Assembly (NCBI RefSeq): GCF_016786255.1
Contig: NZ_JADMKT010000067.1
Coordinates: 62,001-126,000 of the forward strand
Length of the DNA stretch: 64,000 nt
Reading direction: 5' to 3'
Source of the DNA: Robertkochia sediminum
Lineage (GTDB): Bacteria > Bacteroidota > Bacteroidia > Flavobacteriales > Flavobacteriaceae
The notes under the pieces were generated by a model. It searched no databases and was not told where the DNA came from. It saw only the letters and a program-made list of their open reading frames with translations. A program made the translations under genes and the position numbers. The first letter of the stretch is position 1. The number at the start of each line of letters is the position of its first letter. Positions 8,711 through 17,623 of this stretch are shown piece by piece.

Positions 8711-9491
8711 ATCGCTAAGGTCATTGGTCGCCGGAAGTTTAGCGGCGACATTGGTTTTATTGGTGTTGTCGTCTTGTGGCTCAAAAAGGGCTGTAGCTTC
8801 AGGAGAGGTAGACGGTAAGCTCAATGCCAAGCAGATCATTAGAAATCACTACAAGAACGATCTGGACTTTGAAACGTTGAGAGCACGTGTTAAGGTGGAT
8901 TACGACGACGGGAAGGCCGATCAGGGTTTTGCCCTTAGTCTTCGAATGAAAAAGGATGAGGCTATCTGGTTGTCGGCTACCCTTTCGGTGGTGAAGGTCC
9001 TTATTACTCCGGAAAGGGTGAGTTTTTACAACAAGCTCGATAATACCTATTTTGACGGCGATTTTGAATTGCTCAATAAGATCCTCGGCACGGAGGTCGA
9101 TTTTTACATGGTTCAGAACCTATTGCTTGGTCAGTCTATCTTTGACCTCAAGGAACAACGTTATACCGCTTCTGTGGCGCAGAACAGGTACCAACTGAAG
9201 CCTGATAAGGAGCTGGAGCTATTCAAGCTCTTATTTCTGCTCGAGCCCAGCAATTATAAAATAGCCCTGCAACAACTTTCGCAGCCGGAAAAAGGAAGAA
9301 TTCTTAATATTGCATATGAAAGTTATCAGGATGTAGGTGGCAAGGTGGTGCCCGATAAGATCGTACTTAATGCTCAAGACGGCCCTTCGGTAACCACTAT
9401 CGATATCGAATACCGGAATCTGGAATTCGACCAAAAGCTGAACTTTCCGTATAATATCCCCAGCGGATTTAAGCCTGTAGAACTGGATTAA
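8679..9491 (+). CDS. DUF4292 family lipoprotein
   Basis: The protein has 270 residues with a lipoprotein signal (LVLLVLSSC, cysteine near residue 33) and a beta-rich body matching the DUF4292 family of Bacteroidota. From its place and fold type, a LolB-like role in outer-membrane lipoprotein handling is conceivable but unproven. The reading frame has no ATG near the N-terminus. TTG at 8679, inside the preceding TPR gene, is the chosen start and a later TTG is possible. It is followed after 4 bases by the EnvC-like gene. Confidence 0.82.
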   Translation: MKTGSDRKDRRSLRSLVAGSLAATLVLLVLSSCGSKRAVASGEVDGKLNAKQIIRNHYKNDLDFETLRARVKVDYDDGKADQGFALSLRMKKDEAIWLSATLSVVKVLITPERVSFYNKLDNTYFDGDFELLNKILGTEVDFYMVQNLLLGQSIFDLKEQRYTASVAQNRYQLKPDKELELFKLLFLLEPSNYKIALQQLSQPEKGRILNIAYESYQDVGGKVVPDKIVLNAQDGPSVTTIDIEYRNLEFDQKLNFPYNIPSGFKPVELD

Positions 9492-9495
9492 GTTT

Positions 9496-10731
9496 ATGAA
9501 TAACCTCAGATCGCGCCTCGTTTTTACCTTGTTGTTAGTAATGCTTGCCCTTGGGGGTGCCTATGGGCAAACGGCAGAGCAGAAGAAGCTCGAAGCCCGA
9601 AAAGAACGCTTACAACAAGAGATCAAACAGATCAATTCTTTGCTGTCTCAGCAGCGCAAGGAACGAAAATCGGTACTTGAAGAGCTCGAAGATCTCAACC
9701 AAAAGATCAGGGTGCGCAGAGAGTTGGTAAAAGTGACTAATCAGCAGGCTAACCTCCTCAACCGCCAGATCAATAGCAATCTTAACGAAATAACGTCGCT
9801 GCGCTCCCAGTTGGAGACGCTTAAGCAAGACTATGCGGCCATGATCCAAAAGTCGTATAAGAGCCGTTCTCAGCAAAGCCGACTCATGTTCTTGCTTTCA
9901 TCAGAGAGTTTTCAGCAGGCCTTTAAACGGGTAAAGTATATGCAGCAATATGCAGCATATCGCAAAGAGCAGGGGCAGGAGATCCTCAAAACAACAGAAA
10001 AGCTTAAAGAGCTCAACAACGATCTTATTGTTCAGCGCAAGGAAAAAGAACAATTGCTTGCCGAGAATCGCCTGGTGCAGAAGGACCTGGAGAAAGAGCT
10101 CGGGGCACAACGGGAATTGGTAAATTCCATCAAGAAAAAAGAGGGAGAATACGCTGCCCGTATCCGTCAGAAGCAAAAAGAATCGGATGCCATCGACAGG
10201 GAGATCGATAAGCTGGTTCGGGAGGCTATAGCACGTTCCAATCGTGAAAACCGTAAGAAAGGCGAAAAGGCATCTGCGACCAGTTTTGCCCTTACTGCCG
10301 AGGCGAAGCTCGTTGGTAACGACTTCCGTCAAAATAAGGGTAAGTTGCCATGGCCGGTAGAAAAGGGGGTCATTAAAATGCGCTTTGGTACCCAGCCACA
10401 CCCCGTAGTACGTTCGGTTAAGATCAAGAGTAACGGGGTGCGTATCGCTACCGAAAAAGGGTCAAAGGCCCGGTCGGTATTCAATGGTAAGGTGCTTGCC
10501 GTTACCGGTTATAAAGGGGGGAATAAGGCCGTACTAATCCAGCACGGTAATTATATCTCGGTATACAACAACCTGGGTAAGGTCTTTGTAAAAGAAGGCG
10601 ACAAGGTGTCTACAAAAGAACAGATCGGAGAGGTGTTTACCAATAACGTGACCAATGAGACCCTCCTTAAATTTATGATCTACGACAACAATAAGATCGA
10701 CAACCCTTCTAACTGGATATACCGAATGTAA
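9496..10731 (+). CDS. EnvC-like murein hydrolase activator
   Basis: The protein has 411 residues: signal peptide (1-25), a long coiled coil (about 26-250, heavily Glu/Lys/Gln) and a C-terminal LytM/M23 domain (about 300-411). The peptidase metal ligands look lost. The usual HxG-D segment reads SNGVRIATEKG and the usual HxH (YAHL) reads YNNL. This matches EnvC-type activators, which bind and switch on cell-wall amidases during division instead of cutting murein. It ends the envelope row and is co-directional with the DUF4292 and TPR genes. Confidence 0.88.
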   Translation: MNNLRSRLVFTLLLVMLALGGAYGQTAEQKKLEARKERLQQEIKQINSLLSQQRKERKSVLEELEDLNQKIRVRRELVKVTNQQANLLNRQINSNLNEITSLRSQLETLKQDYAAMIQKSYKSRSQQSRLMFLLSSESFQQAFKRVKYMQQYAAYRKEQGQEILKTTEKLKELNNDLIVQRKEKEQLLAENRLVQKDLEKELGAQRELVNSIKKKEGEYAARIRQKQKESDAIDREIDKLVREAIARSNRENRKKGEKASATSFALTAEAKLVGNDFRQNKGKLPWPVEKGVIKMRFGTQPHPVVRSVKIKSNGVRIATEKGSKARSVFNGKVLAVTGYKGGNKAVLIQHGNYISVYNNLGKVFVKEGDKVSTKEQIGEVFTNNVTNETLLKFMIYDNNKIDNPSNWIYRM

Positions 10732-10770
10732 TACTTCGTAGTCTGAGCAGTGATCAAAACTGACATTTGT

Positions 10771-10804
10771 TTGGTGTTTTGTTGAAAATAGCTGGTATTT
10801 TTAG
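10771..10804 (+). promoter_or_regulatory. Putative fhs promoter
   Basis: TTG (10771-10773) is followed 22 bases later by TATTTTTAG (10796-10804), one base off the Bacteroidota -7 consensus TAnnTTTG. It lies about 50 bases before the fhs start. Confidence 0.4.
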
Positions 10805-10851
10805 CAAATGTGTAATAGAGTAAGCACTTTTATAAATTAAATCCAAATAAT

Positions 10852-12522
10852 ATGTTATCAGATATAGAGATCGCTCAAAAGGCGAAGCTGGATCATATTC
10901 GAAATATTGCCGCCAAACTGGGAATTTCGGAAGACGATCTTGAGCAATACGGGAAGTACAAAGCTAAACTTCCTCTTTCACTAATCGACGATACTGCTGT
11001 AGACCGCAGTAACCTGATCCTGGTTACCGCGATTACGCCTACCCCTGCCGGAGAAGGTAAGACCACCACTTCGATCGGGCTGGCTGACGGACTTTCCCGA
11101 TTGGGTAAAAAAGTTGCCGTGGTGCTTCGGGAGCCTTCGCTGGGTCCGGTATTCGGGATCAAAGGAGGGGCAGCCGGTGGTGGTTATTCTCAGGTTGTGC
11201 CTATGGAGGATATCAATCTTCATTTCACCGGTGACTTCTCTGCCATCGAAAAAGCCAACAATTTGCTGGCAGCCCTTATCGATAATAATATTCAAAGTAA
11301 GACCCGTAGCCTGGGTATCGATCCCCGTACCGTGTTGTGGAAGCGGTGTATGGATATGAACGATCGATCACTTCGTAAGATCGTAAGTGCCCTTGGAGGT
11401 AAGTCGGGTGGTATTCCAATGGAAACAGGGTTTAATATTACTGCCGCATCAGAGATCATGGCTATTTTGTGTCTTAGTAACGATATGGCCGAACTCAAGG
11501 AGCGTCTCGGGAATATCTATGTGGGAGATACCTTTGACGGTAAAGCGATCTACGCGAGAGACCTGAATGCTCAGGGTGCCATAGCTGCCTTGCTTAAAGA
11601 TGCGATCAAGCCCAACCTGGTGCAAACCCTGGAAAATGTTCCTGCGTTCATACACGGTGGGCCGTTTGCAAATATTGCGCAGGGAACCAATAGTGTGATC
11701 GCTACCAAAATGGGGATGTCGATGGCCGATTATGTGGTTACCGAGGCCGGATTTGGTGCAGACCTGGGTGCGGAGAAGTTCTTTAATATCAAATGTCAGA
11801 ATGCAGGGATCGCCCCTAAGGCTGTGGTCCTTGTGGCTACCATCCGCGCTTTGAAATACCACGGAGGGAGAGCGCTTTCTGAATTGCAGGAGCCCGATGC
11901 GAAGGCCGTGGAGGCAGGAGCCGAAAACCTTCGTAAGCACCTGGAGACCATTGCCAGTTTTGAAGTGCCTGCTGTGGTGTGTATCAATCGTTTCCAGTCT
12001 GACAGTGATGAGGAAGTGGAAGTGCTTCGTAAGGTATGCGACCAATACGGGGTAAAGGTAGCCGTGAGCGAAGGCTTCGTTAAAGGAAGTGAAGGGACCA
12101 CAGAGCTTGCACAGGCCGTTGCCGATGTGATCACCGATGCTCCGGCTTCATTCAAGCCAACGTATAACCTCAAAGACCCGGTACGCGATAAGATCGAAAA
12201 GATCTGTCGTACTGTGTATGGCGCTAAATATGTGATCCTTTCGAATAAGGCTAAAAGTCAGTTGAGGCGTTTTGAAGCGCTGGGATTCGGAGAGATGCCT
12301 GTGTGTGTCGCAAAAACACAAAAGTCGCTCTCAGACGACGAGAAGTTGCTGGGAAGGCCTAAAGACTTCGATATACATATCAGGGAATTCGAGATCGCCG
12401 CAGGAGCGGGATTCCTCGTGCCTATAGCCGGAAATATACTCCGTATGCCCGGACTGCCGGGAGTGCCGGCAGCAGAAGGAATGGATATCGATGCTGACGG
12501 AAATATCAGCGGACTTTCCTGA
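10852..12522 (+). CDS. fhs: Formate-tetrahydrofolate ligase
   Basis: This cytosolic enzyme makes 10-formyl-THF from formate, THF and ATP for one-carbon metabolism. The protein has 556 residues, a normal length. A P-loop TPAGEGKTTTS lies near residues 63-73, and EPSLGPVFGIKGGAAGGG (about 94-111) and VVTEAGFGADLGAEKF (about 293-308) are signature segments of the family. It has its own likely promoter, and its end faces the thioesterase gene across a shared terminator. Confidence 0.97.
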   Translation: MLSDIEIAQKAKLDHIRNIAAKLGISEDDLEQYGKYKAKLPLSLIDDTAVDRSNLILVTAITPTPAGEGKTTTSIGLADGLSRLGKKVAVVLREPSLGPVFGIKGGAAGGGYSQVVPMEDINLHFTGDFSAIEKANNLLAALIDNNIQSKTRSLGIDPRTVLWKRCMDMNDRSLRKIVSALGGKSGGIPMETGFNITAASEIMAILCLSNDMAELKERLGNIYVGDTFDGKAIYARDLNAQGAIAALLKDAIKPNLVQTLENVPAFIHGGPFANIAQGTNSVIATKMGMSMADYVVTEAGFGADLGAEKFFNIKCQNAGIAPKAVVLVATIRALKYHGGRALSELQEPDAKAVEAGAENLRKHLETIASFEVPAVVCINRFQSDSDEEVEVLRKVCDQYGVKVAVSEGFVKGSEGTTELAQAVADVITDAPASFKPTYNLKDPVRDKIEKICRTVYGAKYVILSNKAKSQLRRFEALGFGEMPVCVAKTQKSLSDDEKLLGRPKDFDIHIREFEIAAGAGFLVPIAGNILRMPGLPGVPAAEGMDIDADGNISGLS

Positions 12523-12551
12523 TCAGGAGCAATGCCATTAAGTTTATATAT

Positions 12552-12584
12552 AAAGGCGGTCTTTGTTAATCAAAGATCGCCTTT
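12552..12584. terminator. Bidirectional terminator between fhs and thioesterase
   Basis: A 14-bp stem with one G-U pair (12552-12565 with 12571-12584) lies between convergent genes. The stop codon of the minus-strand thioesterase falls in its loop. Confidence 0.75.
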
Positions 12585-13075
12585 AGTTCTTTAGCGTCCT
12601 GGGGTTTCATTTTTCCTGCAAGAACCAGGCTGAGCTGCTTTCTTCTAAGGGCGGCGGCAAAACGCTCTTTTTCAAGCTCTGTTTCCGGTCGTACAGGAGG
12701 CACTTCTACCGGTCTTTCGGTTTCATCTACGGCAACAAAAGTGTAAATGGCTTCATTGGCCTTGGTGCGGTTACCGCTTTCACGATCTTCGGTCCATACA
12801 TCAATAAACACCTCCATAGAGCTGGTAAAGGCTCTGGAGATATTGGCTTCTACCGTAACCACACTGCCCAGAGGGATGGCACGATTAAAGGCTACGTGAT
12901 TTACAGAGGCGGTTACGCATACCCTGCGGGAGTGTCTTCGGGCGGTAATACTCGCTGCCCTATCCATACGCGCGAGAAGTTCTCCACCGAAAAGGTTGTT
13001 TAGCGGATTGGTTTCGCTGGGGAGTACCAGGTCGGTCATTACGGTACGGGATTCATTCGGTGTCTTTGCCTTCAT
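12566..13075 (-). CDS. Acyl-CoA thioesterase, hotdog fold
   Basis: The protein has 169 residues and the YciA/BACH-type single hotdog domain, which hydrolyses acyl-CoA to free acid and CoA. The family pattern NPLNNLFGGELLARMDRAA (residues 23-41) includes the catalytic acidic residue region, and ASVNHVAFNRAIPLG (about 55-69) is the substrate-binding strand. The C-terminal tail beyond residue 130 is basic and helical. Chain-length preference cannot be read. Confidence 0.9.
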   Translation of the reverse strand: MKAKTPNESRTVMTDLVLPSETNPLNNLFGGELLARMDRAASITARRHSRRVCVTASVNHVAFNRAIPLGSVVTVEANISRAFTSSMEVFIDVWTEDRESGNRTKANEAIYTFVAVDETERPVEVPPVRPETELEKERFAAALRRKQLSLVLAGKMKPQDAKELKAIFD

Positions 13076-13092
13076 TTTTGTGAACTTTTGTG

Positions 13093-13100
13093 CAAAGATA
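13093..13100 (-). promoter_or_regulatory. Putative -7 box of the thioesterase gene
   Basis: On the minus strand this reads TATCTTTG, an exact TAnnTTTG match, 18 bases before the start codon. A clear TTG at -33 is not seen. Confidence 0.4.
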
Positions 13101-13159
13101 CCGTCTGTTACAGCAAATATGAAATCTTAAGCGGGTGTTTCTGCTTTTGAGGGTGTATT

Positions 13160-14185
13160 CTAGTTGTAAAAAACCCCTTTTAGGAAGGTTATCATGTCTT
13201 CTATCGGGATTATGGCATCCTTCTCAAAACTCGTCCCGAGGTATTCGTTGTTTCCCGAATCCAGATAGGCGTGAGGTTTTCCCGGGTATATCTTGAATAG
13301 TGTTTGGGCTCCGGTTGCTGCAATGGCCATTTCATAGGCTTTTATGCTTTCGGGAGTGGTGGTGTTGTCCTTTTCTCCTACATGAAGAAAAACCGGAGGG
13401 TGCTTGCGGTCTTCGGGAATGGTATACATAGGTGAAACTGCCTTGTAAAGTTGAGGATGGTCTGCTACGTTGATGCTGTCGCCAAAGATACCTCTGGCTG
13501 TTCCGTTACCCATTTGCCAAAAGAAATTGGAAGGACTCTCAAATCCGGTTCCCGGTCCGTTCCCTATGGCTGCTATATGTATGTCTACTGCGGGATAGCT
13601 AAGGATGGCTGCCTGTACTTCCAACATATTCCGGGATCTTACCATTTCGGGTGTTACGCCTTCAGGCAGGAACGTAGGGCTAAAACACAGGTGATCGGTG
13701 GTGAGTCCGCAACTACCTAATGCAGATGCTCCATTGATCACCATGGCTGCCAGGTGACCTCCGGCACTGTCGCCGGTAACCGCGATCCTGTTCGGGTCGC
13801 CACCATATTTGGTGATGTGTTCTTTTATCCAAAGAACGGCGCCCATGGCATCTTCGATGATCTCATGCATGCCCGTTGTGTTGTTGTTGGCGGTAAGAAG
13901 GCGATAGTCAACATTACAAACCACGAATTTTCCTGTTGTCGCCATATAAGCGCTCATCTCGTCCATGATCGATTTATTGTTGATGAGCCAGCCACCGCCG
14001 TGGTAAATAATAAGGACGGGCAAGGATTCATCGGGTTTCTGCGGACTGTAAATATCCATGTGGAGGGTGGCTTCGGGGGCGTTGGACCAAACGACATCTT
14101 TTGCAAGATCGAATTGCTGGGCTCTGATCTCGGCGATCAATAGGGTGAAGAGGAAGAAAATGAGGGTGGTGTAAGTGCGTGGCAT
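13160..14185 (-). CDS. Exported alpha/beta-hydrolase esterase
   Basis: The protein has 341 residues with a signal peptide (about 1-22, ending AEIRAQ), so it is exported. The fold is the hormone-sensitive-lipase-like esterase type. Oxyanion motif HGGGW lies near residues 62-66, nucleophile elbow GDSAGGH (catalytic serine near residue 144), an acidic residue in the VGEKDNTTTPES segment and a histidine in KPHAYLDSG. It probably hydrolyses ester bonds of small or acetylated substrates. It is a stand-alone gene, and the 190 bases upstream hold only a weak 6-bp hairpin near 14327-14344. Confidence 0.87.
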   Translation of the reverse strand: MPRTYTTLIFFLFTLLIAEIRAQQFDLAKDVVWSNAPEATLHMDIYSPQKPDESLPVLIIYHGGGWLINNKSIMDEMSAYMATTGKFVVCNVDYRLLTANNNTTGMHEIIEDAMGAVLWIKEHITKYGGDPNRIAVTGDSAGGHLAAMVINGASALGSCGLTTDHLCFSPTFLPEGVTPEMVRSRNMLEVQAAILSYPAVDIHIAAIGNGPGTGFESPSNFFWQMGNGTARGIFGDSINVADHPQLYKAVSPMYTIPEDRKHPPVFLHVGEKDNTTTPESIKAYEMAIAATGAQTLFKIYPGKPHAYLDSGNNEYLGTSFEKDAIIPIEDMITFLKGVFYN

Positions 14186-14375
14186 GATGCTCTTGTTTTA
14201 AGGATTAGGTGACTTTTAGCTGATAAGCAAATTCCTTAAAATAAAGATACGAACTTCAGTAGCGCGATCCTTACTGTAAGTAGGGAAAGCTTTATGAAGA
14301 GATGCATTGTAATCGTAAAACATCAGGCTTGCCTATGTGCAAGCTGTTGCTGATCTGTTGTAAAATAGAGGGGTA

Positions 14376-15311
14376 TTAGTCAACGAGGAGCCATGCATCT
14401 GAAGTCTCGTCTTTCTTGATCTTTCTGAGATAAGAAAGGGCTTCGTCAACATCCGCAAAGCTCGAATACGCAACCTGGTGCAGGCCGTATTTGTTCACCC
14501 CGATAAGGCGTGCATTGTATCCTTTGGCTTCGAGCTCATGTACTCTGTTTTGTGCATTGGCTTCAACGCGAAATGCGCCGGCTACAATGTGGTATTTCAG
14601 ATCGGCCTGGTGCAGTTCAAGCGTCACAGCGGGTAGTTCGATAGGTGAGGTATCAAAGAAGGTGGCTTGCTGAATGGTTTTCTCGACCTGCTCCTGTGCC
14701 TGTTGCTGGGCAACTTCCATGCGATTGTTGTAGTCGCGCTCCACAAGTTTGTAGCCGATAGTTCCTGCAGAAAGGCTTAACAGGAAAATGGCGGCGTACT
14801 TAAGCAGCGGAGACGCTTCTTTACGGCGTTCCGGAGTAAATGCGATCGGCGCTTTCTCTTCCAGTGCTTCCACCTCTGCCTTCAATACTTCTCTTGTAAC
14901 AGCGGGTGCTACGTACGTAGAAAGTCCAAAAGAGCTCGTGAGGTAATTTACATGGTCTGAAGGTTGGAAAAGGATCTTCTGTTCTTCATTGTACCAGATG
15001 TCTCCGATGTTTTCCAGAGAAATGGTTTGGCCCTCTGCCATTTTAGAACCCCAGGATCTAACCACTTTCGCGATCTTTTCAGACGCCTCTTCGTATGCGA
15101 TATCATTGACCTGTGCAACATGCTTGGTAAGCAGTCCGTCATCGGTGCGTAGCTGTCCGTTAAAAGAGATCTCTTTTGACGGTGGATAAAAAGCATTGGT
15201 GGTTTGATGCACCTTTGCCGATTGGTACCTGGCAAGGAATGCTCCGAGTCCGGGTACGGTTACACATTGATAACGATAAAGGAGGTCACTGATGTATTTT
15301 TCTATTCGCAT
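14376..15311 (-). CDS. HU-CCDC81/SPOR domain envelope protein
   Basis: The protein has 311 residues. The N-terminal part (about 1-130, starting MRIEKYISDLLYRYQCV) matches the two HU-CCDC81-type domains of Bacteroidota. A single membrane helix follows near 170-190 (YAAIFLLSLSAGTIGY), then a short coiled coil, and a C-terminal SPOR domain (about 240-311, YHIVAGAFRVEANAQNR) of the kind that binds denuded septal murein. A cytosolic DNA-like-binding domain joined to a periplasmic SPOR domain suggests a link between the nucleoid or cytosol and the cell wall (inference). The ATG at 15311 is preferred over an upstream frame extension to 15347. Confidence 0.88.
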   Translation of the reverse strand: MRIEKYISDLLYRYQCVTVPGLGAFLARYQSAKVHQTTNAFYPPSKEISFNGQLRTDDGLLTKHVAQVNDIAYEEASEKIAKVVRSWGSKMAEGQTISLENIGDIWYNEEQKILFQPSDHVNYLTSSFGLSTYVAPAVTREVLKAEVEALEEKAPIAFTPERRKEASPLLKYAAIFLLSLSAGTIGYKLVERDYNNRMEVAQQQAQEQVEKTIQQATFFDTSPIELPAVTLELHQADLKYHIVAGAFRVEANAQNRVHELEAKGYNARLIGVNKYGLHQVAYSSFADVDEALSYLRKIKKDETSDAWLLVD

Positions 15312-15411
15312 AAAACAAAGATGTAAAAAAATGCTAGAGATTTTCACTTTGTTATCCTAATTTTATTAACACTTACCCACCCCCGCTTTGAACGGTCTAA
15401 AAATCAGTTTA

Positions 15412-16521
15412 ATGGAGTATTCTAAAGAGTTAATTTTTTTATTGGCATTGCAAAATGTCAAGGGGTTGGGCGACCTTACCGCGAGAAAGCTCATCGCTGC
15501 CTGTGGCAGTGCAGAGGCGGTTTTTAAAACGTCGCCTTCGTCACTTCGGTGTATTGAGGGTGTGAGGCCTTTTATCATTCAAAAGCTATTGGATCCGCAA
15601 CATCTGCGCGCTGCCGAATCTCAACTTGTCGCCATTCAAAATTCCGGACTAAGGGTGGTCACGTATATCGATGTTGATTTCCCCGATCGGTTAAAACATT
15701 GTCCGGATGGACCCTTGTTGCTGTTTGTAAAAGGAGAGGCCGATCTTAGGGCGAGGAGAATGATCAGTGTCGTGGGTACGCGCAGACTTACCCGGGGAGG
15801 ACGTGAATTTTGTGAGCAGTTCATCGAAGCGTTGGCGCCTTTGGAGCCAACCATCGTTAGTGGGTATGCCTACGGTGCCGATATCTGTGCACACAGGGCT
15901 GCTCTGGATCAAGGATTGCAGACCATAGCGTGTATGGCTCATGGTCTGGATACGACCTATCCTTCGGCTCACTCCCGGTTTAATGAGCAAGTCATGGCGA
16001 ATGGCGGATTTATCACCGACTTCTGGCTTGGGGTAATGCCGGAAAGAGATCACTTTCTGCGCCGTAACCGGATCATAGCCGGAATTTCGGAGGCTGTGGT
16101 TGTTATCGAATCGGCCGAAAAAGGAGGTAGCCTGGTAACGGCCGATATCGCTAATTCGTATGACAGAGAAGTATTCGCAGTGCCCGGCAGACCATCAGAT
16201 ACATACAGTCGGGGATGCAATATGCTTATCAAGGCGCAAAAGGCGCATTTGCTGGAGAGCGCTGCCGACCTTGCGTTTATGTTGGGTTGGGATCCTGAAG
16301 ATCGCAAGGTGTCTGCACCTGTACAAAAGCAACTTTTTCCGGACCTTGATCCCGTTGAAGAAACGGTTTTTGCTACTTTGAGTAGTGGCGGGAAAATGTT
16401 ATTGGATCAATTGGCCTTTTCTTGTGAAATTCCCGTACACAAATTGTCATCGACACTATTGTCGATGGAGATGAAAGGGGTGGTGAGGCCTCTTCCGGGA
16501 AAATTATACGAACTAACCTGA
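15412..16521 (+). CDS. dprA: DNA-processing protein DprA
   Basis: DprA loads RecA onto incoming single-stranded DNA during natural transformation. The protein has 369 residues: an N-terminal helix-hairpin-helix-like region, the Rossmann core (about 75-290) with VVGTRRLTRGGREF, IVSGYAYGADICAHRAAL and MLIKAQKAHLL, and a small C-terminal winged-helix region. ATG at 15412 is chosen over a TTG at 15388. recA itself lies 2.6 kb downstream on the other strand. The stop is one base from the convergent trpS stop. Confidence 0.95.
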   Translation: MEYSKELIFLLALQNVKGLGDLTARKLIAACGSAEAVFKTSPSSLRCIEGVRPFIIQKLLDPQHLRAAESQLVAIQNSGLRVVTYIDVDFPDRLKHCPDGPLLLFVKGEADLRARRMISVVGTRRLTRGGREFCEQFIEALAPLEPTIVSGYAYGADICAHRAALDQGLQTIACMAHGLDTTYPSAHSRFNEQVMANGGFITDFWLGVMPERDHFLRRNRIIAGISEAVVVIESAEKGGSLVTADIANSYDREVFAVPGRPSDTYSRGCNMLIKAQKAHLLESAADLAFMLGWDPEDRKVSAPVQKQLFPDLDPVEETVFATLSSGGKMLLDQLAFSCEIPVHKLSSTLLSMEMKGVVRPLPGKLYELT

Positions 16522-16522
16522 T

Positions 16523-17491
16523 CTAGTATCCCATTTTTTCGCGCACACGATCGAGCACGCCATTGGCTACGGTCGAAGCTTTGGCAGCACCCGCAGTAAG
16601 AATGCGGTCTACTTCTTCAGGGTTTTCCATGTAGTGGTTAAATCGTTCTCTTTCCTGGGCGAATTTTTCCAGGATAAGTTCGTAAAGCGCTTGTTTGGCA
16701 TGTCCGTATCCAAATCCGCCGGCAAGGTATTTTGCCCTCAGGTCTGCTGTTTGCTCTTCAGTGGCCATAAGCTGAAACAGTGCAAAGACATTACAGGTGT
16801 CCGGGTCTTTGGGGTCTTCCAGAGGGGTGCTGTCTGTGGTAATGCTCATTACCTGCTTACGCAGCTTTTTGTCTGGAAGAAATATGTTGATGATGTTGTT
16901 GCGGGATTTACTCATTTTTTCACCATCGGTTCCAGGTACGAGTTTGGTGTTTTCCTGTACACGTGCCTCGGGCATCACAAAGATCTCACCCACTTTGTTG
17001 TGAATTCTTGATGCCACATCCCTGGTCATTTCAAGGTGTTGTAGCTGATCCTTACCTACAGGTACATATTCTGCGTCGTAAAGAAGGATGTCGGCTGCCA
17101 TTAACATCGGATAGGTGAATAATCCGGTGTTCACATCATCCAACCTGTCGGCTTTGTCCTTAAAGGAGTGTGCCAGGGTTAGTCTTTGATAAGGGAAATA
17201 GCAGCTCAGGTACCAGGTGAGCTCGGTGGTTTGCGGTACATCACTCTGACGGTAAAAAACGGTCTTTTCAGTATCCAATCCGCAGGCTAGCCAGGCAGCA
17301 GCAGTAGCCAGGGTGTTTTCCCGTAGCGTTTCGCCCTCTTTGATCTGGGTGAGCGAATGTAGGTTGGCAATAAAGAGAAAAGAATCGTTATTTGGATCTT
17401 TTGCCATTTCTATTGCCGGGATGATCGCTCCCAGTAAATTGCCCAGGTGGGGTACCCCGGTACTTTGTATACCTGTAAGAATTCTTGCCAT
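16523..17491 (-). CDS. trpS: Tryptophan-tRNA ligase
   Basis: This class I synthetase charges tRNA-Trp. The protein has 322 residues when started at the ATG at 17491; a longer frame to 17542 runs into the promoter region. The HIGH-type motif reads PHLGN near residue 15 and the KMSKS loop is complete (GEKMSKSRNN, near residue 195). A minus-strand -7 box lies 27 bases upstream of this start, which supports it. Confidence 0.96.
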   Translation of the reverse strand: MARILTGIQSTGVPHLGNLLGAIIPAIEMAKDPNNDSFLFIANLHSLTQIKEGETLRENTLATAAAWLACGLDTEKTVFYRQSDVPQTTELTWYLSCYFPYQRLTLAHSFKDKADRLDDVNTGLFTYPMLMAADILLYDAEYVPVGKDQLQHLEMTRDVASRIHNKVGEIFVMPEARVQENTKLVPGTDGEKMSKSRNNIINIFLPDKKLRKQVMSITTDSTPLEDPKDPDTCNVFALFQLMATEEQTADLRAKYLAGGFGYGHAKQALYELILEKFAQERERFNHYMENPEEVDRILTAGAAKASTVANGVLDRVREKMGY

Positions 17492-17517
17492 TTTAATCAG
17501 ATTTGATACTAGACGCG

Positions 17518-17525
17518 CAAAGTTA
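17518..17525 (-). promoter_or_regulatory. Putative -7 box of trpS
   Basis: The minus strand reads TAACTTTG, an exact TAnnTTTG match, giving an expected leader of about 20 bases for a start at 17491. No good -33 TTG is visible. Confidence 0.4.
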
Positions 17526-17623
17526 AGTATCGCGACACACATTAAAAACTGCCAACCCCATATTTATTGGGGTGATTTGATTTATTCGTTTATGTTTGTA
17601 GCTCCCGCGACAAGTTAATACCT

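Noticed and set aside
14327-14344. GCTTGC/GCAAGC hairpin in the spacer between the esterase and the SPOR gene
   Set aside because: It is only 6 bp with no T-run, so it is not supported as a terminator.
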